In this document: in pieces, positions 1-5,931 of the stretch
Position numbering within the stretch: the first letter of the stretch is position 1
Layout of the letters: each line of letters opens with the position of its first letter
The notes under the pieces: model-generated
The model's input: only the letters and a program-made list of their open reading frames with translations
The model's database searches: none
What the model was told of the DNA's origin: nothing
From: Pseudomonadota bacterium
Lineage (GTDB): Bacteria; Pseudomonadota; Gammaproteobacteria; Burkholderiales; Burkholderiaceae_C
Direction of reading: 5' to 3'
Length of the DNA stretch: 8,662 nucleotides
Assembly: GCA_023396625.1 (NCBI GenBank)
Contig: JAEWVY010000218.1
Span: 1 to 8,662, forward strand
Made by a program: the position numbers and the translations under genes

Positions 1-648
1 GTCTTCGAGTTCGGCCCGTGCCACATCGGGCTGTGGATGATGCAAAAATGAGAGCGAACGACGTAGATCCCAAGCTGGAGAAAGCTTGATTTCATCCAAA
101 TATTCAGGGGGCACTGTTTCGGCCAGATCCACCCGCGGCAAGGCAGCCGCGATCGCCCGTCGCAGGTAGGCCTGCGGCAGGCCGGCCACCGTGGGGTAGA
201 CGGGCGTCAGCGCGTCCGGCAGGGGTTTGCCTGCGGCGGACACCGCCGGGTGCATCATCACCCGACCCATGAAGCCCCCGCGCAGCTCGCCGCGCACGCG
301 CACGCGCGCACCCACGGCCAGGGTCTTGCACTGGGACGGATAGAAACTGAAAAAGCGCAGCAGGCAGGTGTCGGAGCCATCGTCCACCGTCACCAGCAGC
401 TGCCGCCGCGGCCGGGCCACCACCTCGCTGGCGGTGACCAGCGCCTCGACCTGCGCCACCTCGCCCTCGCGGGCATCGCGCAGCCGCACGATGCGGGTTT
501 CGTCCTCGTAGCGCAGCGGCAGATGCAGCGCCAGGTCGATGTCGCGCACCAGCCCGAGCTTGCGCAGCGCCTTCTGCGCCGCGGACACCGTGGGACGTCC
601 GGCGGCCGGCGGAGGCAGGGGGGCTTCACTGCTCGACGGAAGGGGCAT
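1..648 (-). CDS. recG: ATP-dependent DNA helicase RecG, N-terminal part (cut by window edge)
   Basis: RecG remodels stalled replication forks and branched recombination intermediates. The 216 visible residues start MPLPSSSEAPLPPP and then follow the RecG N-terminal pattern: a helical segment AAQKALRKLGLVRDIDLALH, then LPLRYEDETR, then the OB-fold 'wedge' domain (about residues 55-150, including LLRFFSFYPSQ and RVRGELRGGFMGRVM), then PVYPTVAGLPQAYLRRAI. The helicase motor motifs lie beyond the window. The ATG at 648 has no Shine-Dalgarno sequence; a GACAAT box lies 6 nt upstream, the same arrangement as at ilvA. The gene lies 56 bp downstream of amrS on the same strand and may have its own promoter. 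Composition drops abruptly in the last 120 bases seen (about 45% GC at 61-120 against 75% at 121-180), with codons such as ACA, TCT, CTA and CCA that are rare in the neighbours. The family call is firm; the C-terminal part is not seen. Confidence 0.9.
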   Translation of the reverse strand, partial: MPLPSSSEAPLPPPAAGRPTVSAAQKALRKLGLVRDIDLALHLPLRYEDETRIVRLRDAREGEVAQVEALVTASEVVARPRRQLLVTVDDGSDTCLLRFFSFYPSQCKTLAVGARVRVRGELRGGFMGRVMMHPAVSAAGKPLPDALTPVYPTVAGLPQAYLRRAIAAALPRVDLAETVPPEYLDEIKLSPAWDLRRSLSFLHHPQPDVARAELED

Positions 649-667
649 GGCGGCATTGTCGCCCGAA
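649..667 (-). promoter_or_regulatory. GACAAT box ahead of the recG start
   Basis: Read on the minus strand, TTCGGGC (667-661) is followed by GACAAT (660-655) and then 6 nt before the ATG at 648. This nearly matches the block before ilvA. GACAAT matches the -10 consensus TATAAT at four of six positions. A -10 box this close would place the transcript start at or beside the A of ATG, giving a leaderless mRNA. No convincing -35 box is seen. The sharing is observed; the promoter role is inferred. Confidence 0.4.
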
Positions 668-670
668 CAT

Positions 671-686
671 GCGCGCACCGGCGCGC
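671..686. repeat. Short GC hairpin between amrS and recG
   Basis: GCGCGC (671-676), a 4-nt loop ACCG and GCGCGC (681-686) can form a 6-bp stem in the 56-bp gap between amrS and recG. No T-run follows on the minus strand, so it is not a standard intrinsic terminator. In DNA this rich in GC it may be chance. Confidence 0.25.
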
Positions 687-704
687 GGCGGACACCGCCC
701 GACC

Positions 705-1802
705 TCAGGCCCCGCCCAGCACAAGGGGAATGCGCCGTCGGCCAAACCCGCCCGCGGTCGCCGCGAAGCGCCCAGCCAAGACGCCACCGCAGTCCGGACA
801 GTGGCCTTCGGGCGTGAGGCGGTAGCGCTCGATGCGATACCAGTCGCGCACGATCAGCGGGGCACGACAGTGCGGGCACCAGGTGGTGTCGCCCTCGGCG
901 TCGCGTACGTTGCCGGTGTAGACATGCTGGAGTCCTTCCTGCCGGGCGATGTGGCGCGCCCGCGACAAGGTCGAGGGCGCCGTGGCCGGCACCTCGGGCA
1001 TCTTGTGGTCAGGGTGGAAGGCCGAAAAATGCAGCGGCACGTCGGGGCCGAGCTCGCGCGCCACCCAGCGGCTCAGCGCGGCGACCTCTTCGTCCGAATC
1101 GTTGTGCCCGGGAATCAGCAAGGTGGTGATCTCGAACCACACCGACGTGTCGTGACGCAGGTACACCAGGGTGTCGAGCACGGGTTGCAGGCGCGAGCCG
1201 GTCAGCCGGAAATAGAAGTCGTCGGTGAAGGCTTTCAGGTCGACGTTGGCCGCATCCATCTTCGAAAAAAACGCGCGGCGCGCCGGCGCGTGGATGTAGC
1301 CGGCGGTCACCGCCACGGTCTGCACGCCCCGGGCGTGGCAGGCATCGGCCACGTCCATGGCGTATTCGGCGAAGATGACCGGATCGTTGTAGGTGAAGGC
1401 CACGCTGGTGCAGCCCGATTCGGCCGCCGCCCGGGCGATGGCTTCGGGGGTGGCCTGGTCCATCAGCCGGTCCATGTCCCGCGATTTGCTGATGTCCCAG
1501 TTCTGGCAGAACTTGCAGGCCAGGTTGCAGCCGGCGGTGCCAAAGGACAGCACGCTGCTGCCGGGATAGAAATGGTTCAGCGGCTTTTTCTCGATCGGGT
1601 CGACGCAAAAACCCGACGAACGGCCATACGTCGCCAGCACCATGCGGTCCCCCTCGCGCAGGCGCACGAAGCAGGCGCCGCGCTGGCCTTCATGGAGCTT
1701 GCAGTCGCGCGGGCACAGATCACACTGGATGCGCCCGTCCTCGATCGCGTGCCACCAGCGGGCGGGGTACAGCTCGTCCTCGGGCAGGGCCGGGTCGCTC
1801 AT
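705..1802 (-). CDS. amrS: AmmeMemoRadiSam system radical SAM enzyme
   Basis: This is a 365-residue radical SAM enzyme of the AmmeMemoRadiSam set, distantly related to pyruvate formate-lyase activating enzymes. The Fe-S cluster motif Cx3Cx2C is at C92, C96 and C99 (CNLACKFCQNW). The following TIM-barrel-like core includes FTYNDPVIFAEY, NVDLKAF and TTLLIPGHND. There are two further cysteine groups: C27, C30, C34 and C44 near the N-terminus, and C309, C312, C335 and C338 (two CxxC pairs) at the C-terminus, which look like a zinc-ribbon or rubredoxin-like site. The ATG at 1802 overlaps the amrA stop by 4 nt (ATGA). An in-frame ATG at 1853 would lie inside amrA and add 17 atypical residues, so I reject it. 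The family is expected to cleave SAM and generate a radical; its substrate is not known. The identity is secure, the biological role open. Confidence 0.93.
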   Translation of the reverse strand: MSDPALPEDELYPARWWHAIEDGRIQCDLCPRDCKLHEGQRGACFVRLREGDRMVLATYGRSSGFCVDPIEKKPLNHFYPGSSVLSFGTAGCNLACKFCQNWDISKSRDMDRLMDQATPEAIARAAAESGCTSVAFTYNDPVIFAEYAMDVADACHARGVQTVAVTAGYIHAPARRAFFSKMDAANVDLKAFTDDFYFRLTGSRLQPVLDTLVYLRHDTSVWFEITTLLIPGHNDSDEEVAALSRWVARELGPDVPLHFSAFHPDHKMPEVPATAPSTLSRARHIARQEGLQHVYTGNVRDAEGDTTWCPHCRAPLIVRDWYRIERYRLTPEGHCPDCGGVLAGRFAATAGGFGRRRIPLVLGGA

Positions 1803-2395
1803 GCGCGTCCTCCACCCGCCGGGGCGTGCGCCGGCAGGTCCGTCTCGATCCATTTTTCCACCGTGTAGCGCGCCAGGCGCAGGCCCGGTGCCCAGAAGTG
1901 CGGCGGCAGACCGGCCTTGCGCTTGAGTTGCGCCATGAATTCGTCCGCATCAGGCAGTTGGGCCCAGACCTGCGGCAGGAAAGTGCTGCGGTGGCGACCA
2001 TATTCCAGCACCACGCCATCCACCCCGGGGCGCAACTGGGCCAGCGCGTCAGCCTCGCTGTCGAACGCCAGAGTCTGCGCGGGCGACAGCAGCGACACCT
2101 CGATCCCGGTGCCATCGAATTCGTGCGCCGGCAGGGGCGGGAACCTCGGGTCGTGCATCGCGGCGGCCACGGCGTTGGCCTGCACGTCCAGCCACAGGGG
2201 CCGGTACGCCTGCAGCGAGCCGATGCAGCCGCGCAGACGGCCGTGCTGCGTGAGCGTGACGAAGGTGGCGCCCGGCGCCCGCAGCCACGGCGCATCGGCG
2301 GTCACGCCGTCCCCGGGCAAGCCCTGCTCGATGGCAATGGCTTGGCGGGCCAGCGCCAGCAGCGCCCGGCCCTGTTCAGCCGACAGCGTGTGCAT
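1799..2395 (-). CDS. amrA: AmmeMemoRadiSam system protein A (AMMECR1 domain)
   Basis: This 198-residue protein is essentially a single AMMECR1 domain. The family signature LRGCIGSLQAYRPLW lies at residues 54-68, with the invariant-looking GCIGSL at 56-61 and Cys57. Also typical are MHDPRFPPL (80-88), a region of the form 'EVSLLSP' (99-105), DGVVLEYG (126-133) and the C-terminal LARYTVEKWIE (174-184). It lacks a signal peptide and membrane segments, so it should be cytosolic. The start at 2395 has a clear Shine-Dalgarno GGAGG (2406-2402) six bases upstream and lies 20 nt inside the end of amrB. Its own stop overlaps the amrS start. This overlap chain implies coupled translation of all three proteins. 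The human homologue AMMECR1 has no agreed biochemical activity, and none can be derived here. Confidence 0.93.
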   Translation of the reverse strand: MHTLSAEQGRALLALARQAIAIEQGLPGDGVTADAPWLRAPGATFVTLTQHGRLRGCIGSLQAYRPLWLDVQANAVAAAMHDPRFPPLPAHEFDGTGIEVSLLSPAQTLAFDSEADALAQLRPGVDGVVLEYGRHRSTFLPQVWAQLPDADEFMAQLKRKAGLPPHFWAPGLRLARYTVEKWIETDLPAHAPAGGGRA

Positions 2396-3197
2396 GGGGT
2401 GCCTCCGTGAAGCTCAGGGCAGCGTACCCGACCACGCGGTCCCTGCTCCCCTCCGTGTCGCCCGAATTGCACAGGCCCAGCAACCGCGGCTGGAGCCGGT
2501 GACGCCGCGCCGCCAGCAGCAGGCCGTTGACCGGGGTGGCGCCGCAGGCCTGGTGGTGATCGAGCACGGGCCGCAGCGCGAGCATGTCCTGCACCGACGC
2601 CTGATCCACCCGCCGGGACTGCGCGTAGCCCAGGTAATGCGACAGGTCGGAACTCACCACGATCAGCGTGTCATCGCCACCCCACAGGGCGTCCAGGACC
2701 TCGGCCACCGCCTGCGGCGTGGCGTCCCCCACGGCCAGCGGCACGAGGGAGAAGTCGTCCAGCACCGCCTGCAAAAAAGGCAATTGCACTTCGAGCGAAT
2801 GCTCCAGCGCATGGGCGGCTGGGCTGACCACGACCTGGGGCTGCGCCGCCAGCAGGCGCCCGGCCGCCGGGTCCACGGGGACTTCCCCCAAGGGCGTGGC
2901 GAAAGCCTGCGCGTCCGGCAGCGCGAGCCCACGCACCGGCACGCGGTGCACGGGGCCCAGCAGGACGACGCGGTGGATCTGCCCATGCCAGGGCCGCAGC
3001 AAGGCATAGGCCCGGGCGGCGGTCGAACCCGAATAGACATATCCCGCATGTGGAACGATCAGCGCCTTGGGTGGCGGGCCCGGCGTTGTGGCCTCGGGCC
3101 GGGCCGCGTCGAGCAGGGCGCCGACGGCACGCGCCAGCGCAGGCCCTTCGCCAGGGTAAAAGGCGCCGGCCACGGCGGCCTCACGGACCGTGTGCAT
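2376..3197 (-). CDS. amrB: AmmeMemoRadiSam system protein B (MEMO-like)
   Basis: This 273-residue protein has the MEMO fold, related to class III extradiol dioxygenases. Its motifs in order are VREAAVAGAFYPG (4-16), IVPHAGYVYSG (47-57), LLGPVHRVPVRG (79-90), HALEHSLEVQLPFLQ (129-143), VSSDLSHYLG (181-190) and ACGATPVNGLL (217-227). By alignment from memory with human MEMO1, whose metal site uses two His and one Cys, the likely ligands are H50, H84 and C218, so metal binding looks intact. It is the first gene of the amrB-amrA-amrS unit. The ATG at 3197 is preceded by a purine-rich GAAGGGGG at suitable spacing. A 6-bp hairpin lies just upstream (3214-3230). No signal peptide is visible. Family identity is strong. 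The substrate is unknown; a redox or iron-related role, as proposed for human MEMO1, is only an analogy. Confidence 0.93.
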   Translation of the reverse strand: MHTVREAAVAGAFYPGEGPALARAVGALLDAARPEATTPGPPPKALIVPHAGYVYSGSTAARAYALLRPWHGQIHRVVLLGPVHRVPVRGLALPDAQAFATPLGEVPVDPAAGRLLAAQPQVVVSPAAHALEHSLEVQLPFLQAVLDDFSLVPLAVGDATPQAVAEVLDALWGGDDTLIVVSSDLSHYLGYAQSRRVDQASVQDMLALRPVLDHHQACGATPVNGLLLAARRHRLQPRLLGLCNSGDTEGSRDRVVGYAALSFTEAPHAHAVG

Positions 3198-3213
3198 GAA
3201 TCCCCCTTCCGAC

Positions 3214-3230
3214 GCGGCTCGACAAGCCGC
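3214..3230 (-). promoter_or_regulatory. Leader hairpin before the amrB ribosome site
   Basis: GCGGCT (3214-3219), loop CGACA and AGCCGC (3225-3230) form a perfect 6-bp stem ending a few bases upstream of the amrB Shine-Dalgarno. It may modulate initiation or be incidental. No known riboswitch is recognised in the leader, and I see no convincing -35/-10 pair for the operon. Confidence 0.3.
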
Positions 3231-3268
3231 CCATGAAAGGCATCTGGGACTGGTCCGGACGAAATCAA

Positions 3269-3295
3269 GCCGCCTGACACTCAGGGTCAGGCGGC
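3269..3295 (-). terminator. 10-bp GC hairpin, probable terminator
   Basis: GCCGCCTGAC (3269-3278) and GTCAGGCGGC (3286-3295) are perfectly complementary with a 7-nt loop. On the minus strand the stem is followed by TTGATTTCG, a moderately U-rich tail. This suits termination of transcripts from the ilvA-to-small-membrane-gene block before amrB. No T-run follows on the plus strand. The hairpin is certain; termination is inferred from position. Confidence 0.5.
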
Positions 3296-3313
3296 CTGGA
3301 TGCTCTTGATAAG

Positions 3314-3358
3314 ATAGCTAGAAATGACCAGCTGACGCTGGAAACAGGCTATTTTTAT
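3314..3358 (+). repeat. AT-rich interspersed hairpin element, copy 1
   Basis: Nested inverted repeats: ATAGC (3314-3318) pairs with GCTAT (3348-3352), and inside it CCAGC (3328-3332) pairs with GCTGG (3337-3341) around loop TGAC. A T-run (3352-3356) follows. It aligns with a second element at about 8278-8321 in the opposite orientation: both have ATAGC, CCAG, the 9-mer CGCTGGAAA and TTTTTAT in the same order. It is much poorer in GC than the genes around it. It could act as a transcription stop as well as being a dispersed repeat. Confidence 0.55.
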
Positions 3359-3382
3359 GCGAAATTCGCTTTGAACCCGGCT

Positions 3383-3526
3383 TCAGGCCATGAACACCGC
3401 GATGAAGGCCAGCAAGAAAATCAGCACGGCGCCTGCGGCGGGAATCACCACCGGGATGTACTTGACCACCGCTTCGATGGGGTCTTGCTCGGCGCCGGGG
3501 GTGGGGCTGGTCGTGGGTGCGGACAT
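3383..3526 (-). CDS. Small single-span membrane protein, 47 aa, function unknown
   Basis: An ATG at 3526 preceded at short distance by GAGGAGA (3537-3531) opens a 47-codon frame ending in TGA at 3383. The protein has a polar, Pro/Thr-rich N-terminus (MSAPTTSPTPGAEQDPIE), then VVKYIPVV, and then one hydrophobic stretch of about 23 residues (25-47), VVIPAAG followed by a Leu/Ile/Phe-rich run ending FMA. This predicts a single transmembrane helix with almost no tail after it. It has no cysteine and no signal-peptidase motif. It lies 56 bp downstream of the thioesterase on the same strand and ahead of the hairpin element and probable terminator, so it is likely the last gene of that block. Strong ribosome site, clean topology and position support a real gene. 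I do not recognise a named family. Confidence 0.75.
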   Translation of the reverse strand: MSAPTTSPTPGAEQDPIEAVVKYIPVVIPAAGAVLIFLLAFIAVFMA

Positions 3527-3582
3527 GGAATCTCCTCGTTGGATCGCGTCCGGCGGATTTTAATGGCAAGCCCGCGGTCGCG

Positions 3583-3987
3583 TCAGAGCAGGGCGTAGGT
3601 GGTCGTGGCACGGCACACGCTGCGGCCATCGGCCACGCCGCGGATGTCGATGTCGCCGAACGCCAGCGCCTTGCCCGCGCGCAGCACCCGCGCCTCGATC
3701 AAGGCGTCCTGGTTCGACAGGGGCTTGAGAAAGCTGCTGTTCATCTGCACGGTGGTGCAGGGACGAAACGCGCCGAAGTGGCTGATCAGCGCCAGCACCA
3801 TGGCCGTATCGGCCGCCGCCATCATCGCCTGGCCGCACACCATGCCGCCAACGCGGCTGAGCTGGTCGTTCTGCGGCAGGCGCAGCGTCGCCATCCCCGG
3901 CGCACAGGATTCGACCCGCAGGTCCAGGGCCTGCACCCAGGGTGCGAAAAGTTCGCCCAGGGCGGCTTGCAGGGTTTCGGTGTTCAT
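3583..3987 (-). CDS. PaaI-type hotdog-fold thioesterase
   Basis: This 134-residue single-domain protein has the hotdog acyl-CoA thioesterase pattern. The central helix motif is GGMVCGQAMMAAADTAM (47-63), followed by the strand CTTVQMNSSFLKPL (77-90), where the usual pattern reads 'T.dl...fl.P', and a C-terminal strand ending CRATTTYALL. In many PaaI enzymes the helix starts HGG; here the His position is Cys51, while the catalytic-type acid Asp60 is present. Some related thioesterases also lack the His, so activity is not excluded. It should hydrolyse an acyl-CoA in the cytosol; the acyl group cannot be inferred. Its ATG overlaps the stop of the DUF1003 gene by 4 nt (ATGA), implying translational coupling. 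Length is normal for the family. Confidence 0.85.
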   Translation of the reverse strand: MNTETLQAALGELFAPWVQALDLRVESCAPGMATLRLPQNDQLSRVGGMVCGQAMMAAADTAMVLALISHFGAFRPCTTVQMNSSFLKPLSNQDALIEARVLRAGKALAFGDIDIRGVADGRSVCRATTTYALL

Positions 3988-4559
3988 GACCGGGAGACTC
4001 CAGGAGAAAGGGACAGACGGGTCGACAGGTGTTCCAGCTGGTGGGAAAGGTTCTCCACGGCCCGGGTGAGCGCCAGCAGCTCCCGTTCCTTCAGGAGATC
4101 GATTTTCTGGTGCAGCAGCTCGATTTCCAGTTCCGCCTTGAGGTTGATTTCGTAATCGTTTTCAGCGCGCTGCCTGTCGATCTCGGACTGCCGGTTCTGG
4201 CTCATCATGATGGCCGGCGCGGTGTAGGCGGCCTGAAACGACAGCAGCAGGTTCAGCAGGATGAACGGATAGGCGTCCCAGGCGTGGCTGCCGCGCAGGC
4301 TGTTGAGCGTGATCCAGGCCACGATGGCCGTGCTCTGGATGGCCATGAAGGTCCAGCTGCCCACGGTGCGGGCCACGGCATCGGCCAGGCGCTGGCCCAG
4401 CGTGACAGGGGCCGGCGCGACCTCCACCGGATGCGCGTTGCGCCGCGGCGCCTTCTCGCGGTGCGCCTTGCGGTGCGTGCGCAGCACGGAGAGCCAGCGC
4501 TGCTCTTCCTCGGCCAGGTGATGCACCGCGTCATGGGCAGGGGGGGGCTGAAGGGGCAT
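3984..4559 (-). CDS. DUF1003 family membrane protein
   Basis: This 191-residue protein has the DUF1003 layout. A hydrophilic N-terminus (1-60) is rich in His, Arg and Pro. Two transmembrane segments follow at about 68-88 (SWTFMAIQSTAIVAWITL) and 97-119. The second carries the family signature YPFILLNLLLSFQAAYTAP and then IMMSQNRQ. A long charged helix (about 125-185) has heptad-like leucines (ELEIELLHQKIDLL) and is probably a coiled coil. Both termini are likely cytoplasmic. The ATG at 4559 has AGGAGA (4573-4568) eight bases upstream. The gene lies 33 bp after ilvA, so co-transcription is likely, and overlaps the thioesterase start. The family's function is unknown. The coiled coil suggests self-association or a partner protein. 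Confidence 0.88.
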   Translation of the reverse strand: MPLQPPPAHDAVHHLAEEEQRWLSVLRTHRKAHREKAPRRNAHPVEVAPAPVTLGQRLADAVARTVGSWTFMAIQSTAIVAWITLNSLRGSHAWDAYPFILLNLLLSFQAAYTAPAIMMSQNRQSEIDRQRAENDYEINLKAELEIELLHQKIDLLKERELLALTRAVENLSHQLEHLSTRLSLSPGVSRS

Positions 4560-4592
4560 GGCACAGGTCTCCTGGGTGTGGGGCCGGCAGGT

Positions 4593-5792
4593 TCAATACA
4601 ACTCGGCGTCGAACCCGGCCTGGCGCAGATGCGCCAGCACATTTTGCACATGGTCGTGGCCACGCGTCTGGAGCACGAGCTCGATGTCCACGTTTTGCGC
4701 CGACAGGGCGCTGAAGGCGCGCTGATGGTGCACCTCGTCGATGTTGGCGCCCGCCTCAGCCACCGTGCCCGTGATCCGCGCCAGCGAACCGGGCGCATCG
4801 CGCGAGTTCACCCGCAGACGCACCAGCCGCCCCGCGCGCACCATGCCACGCTCGATGATCGCCGCCAGCAGCAGCGGCTCGATGTTGCCGCCGGACAGCA
4901 CCAGGCCGACCTTGCGCCCCCGCAAGCGCTCCGGATGCCGCAGCAGCGCCGCCAGCGGCGCCGCGCCGGCGCCCTCGACCACGGTTTTCTCGATCTCCAG
5001 CAGCATCAGGACCGCCTGCTCGATGTCGCCCTCGTCCACCAGCAGCAGGTCATCCACCCGGGCCCGGACCAGGGCCTCGGTCAGCACACCGGGCGCGCCC
5101 ACGGCAATGCCCTCGGCAATCGTGTTCGTGCCCTGCGGCAGCCGCGCGCCCTTGATGGCGTTGTACATCGCGGGAAAACGCGTCGCCTGCACCCCGACGA
5201 CCTCGATCCCGGGCTTGAGCGCTTTCGCCGCCGTGGCCATGCCGGCGATCAGGCCGCCCCCGCCCACAGCCACCACCAGCGTGTCCAGCCCCGGCACGGC
5301 CTGCAGCATCTCCAGGGCGATCGTGCCCTGCCCGGCGATCACCGCCGCGTCGTCGTAGGGATGCACGAAGGTGAGCTCGCGCGACCGGGCCAGCGCCAGC
5401 GCATGCTGGCGGGCTTCCTCCAGCGTGTCGCCATGCAGCACCACTTCGGCGCCAAAGCCGCGCGTGCGCTCGATCTTCACGCCCGGCGTGAAGCGCGGCA
5501 TCACGATCACCGCGCGCATGCCCAGCCGCTGGGCATGGTAGGCCACACCTTGCGCGTGGTTGCCCGCCGACATGGCGATCACGCCACGTCGTTTCTGCAC
5601 CTCATCGAGCTGGGCCAGCTTGTTGCAGGCACCGCGCTCCTTGAACGAGGCCGTGAACTGCAGGTTCTCGAATTTCAGAAACACCTGCGCGTGCACGATC
5701 TCCGAGAGCGTGCGCGACTCCACGCAGGGCGTGTTCAGCACCTGGCCTTCGAGGCGGGCGGCGGCCCGCCGGATGTCGTCGAGTTCAGTCAT
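4593..5792 (-). CDS. ilvA: Threonine ammonia-lyase (threonine dehydratase), ACT-domain short form
   Basis: This enzyme deaminates L-threonine to 2-oxobutanoate, the first committed step towards isoleucine, using PLP. The 399-residue fold-type II protein shows the Schiff-base lysine in FTASFKERGACNKL (K51), the substrate loop SAGNHAQG (75-82), the phosphate-binding glycine loop VAVGGGGLIAG (174-184) and SGGN (300-303). A single C-terminal ACT domain (about 323-395, RVNSRDAPGSLARI) suggests allosteric control. It is about 100 residues shorter than the classical two-module biosynthetic IlvA, so a TdcB-like catabolic or general role is also possible. I chose the ATG at 5792 on family length and because the GACAAT box lies exactly 6 nt upstream, as at recG. 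An ATG at 5843 with GGAAG six bases upstream would add 17 residues and is the main alternative. Divergent from the AAA+ ATPase gene; probably the first gene of the block running to 3383. Confidence 0.92.
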   Translation of the reverse strand: MTELDDIRRAAARLEGQVLNTPCVESRTLSEIVHAQVFLKFENLQFTASFKERGACNKLAQLDEVQKRRGVIAMSAGNHAQGVAYHAQRLGMRAVIVMPRFTPGVKIERTRGFGAEVVLHGDTLEEARQHALALARSRELTFVHPYDDAAVIAGQGTIALEMLQAVPGLDTLVVAVGGGGLIAGMATAAKALKPGIEVVGVQATRFPAMYNAIKGARLPQGTNTIAEGIAVGAPGVLTEALVRARVDDLLLVDEGDIEQAVLMLLEIEKTVVEGAGAAPLAALLRHPERLRGRKVGLVLSGGNIEPLLLAAIIERGMVRAGRLVRLRVNSRDAPGSLARITGTVAEAGANIDEVHHQRAFSALSAQNVDIELVLQTRGHDHVQNVLAHLRQAGFDAELY

Positions 5793-5812
5793 CGCCACAT
5801 TGTCGGCCCGAA
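5793..5812 (-). promoter_or_regulatory. GACAAT box ahead of the ilvA start
   Basis: On the minus strand TTCGGGCC (5812-5805) is followed by GACAAT (5804-5799) and 6 nt (GTGGCG) before the ATG at 5792. The same words at the same spacing precede recG. With a -10-like box here, transcription would start at about the ATG. No Shine-Dalgarno is present, which fits a leaderless transcript. A role as promoter is inferred. Confidence 0.42.
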
Positions 5813-5859
5813 GTCCCGCGCGCGGCGCGTGACTTTTCCGCATCAGTGTCTTCCATGCC

Positions 5860-5873
5860 ACGCAAGACTGCGT
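5860..5873. promoter_or_regulatory. Inverted repeat in the ilvA/ATPase divergent region
   Basis: ACGCA (5860-5864), spacer AGAC and TGCGT (5869-5873) form a perfect 14-bp interrupted palindrome in the 152-bp region between the divergent starts. Size and position suit a dimeric regulator's operator. Arms of 5 bp can occur by chance, and I do not recognise the site. Confidence 0.25.
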
Positions 5874-5931
5874 TATGGTGAAGCCGCGTCCGCGAAATGC
5901 CAGATGGCGCGACGGATGGGAACGGACAACT

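Noticed and set aside
1803..1853. Upstream start for amrS at 1853
   Set aside because: It would add 17 residues (MDRDGPAGARPGGWRTR) that do not resemble the family and lie within the amrA frame. The ATGA overlap at 1802 is the normal operon arrangement.
669..1868. Plus-strand open frame opposite amrS
   Set aside because: It runs antisense to a well-supported radical SAM gene and shows no recognisable domain.
1917..3236. Plus-strand open frame opposite amrA and amrB
   Set aside because: It is antisense to two overlapping, clearly identified genes and is compositionally biased.
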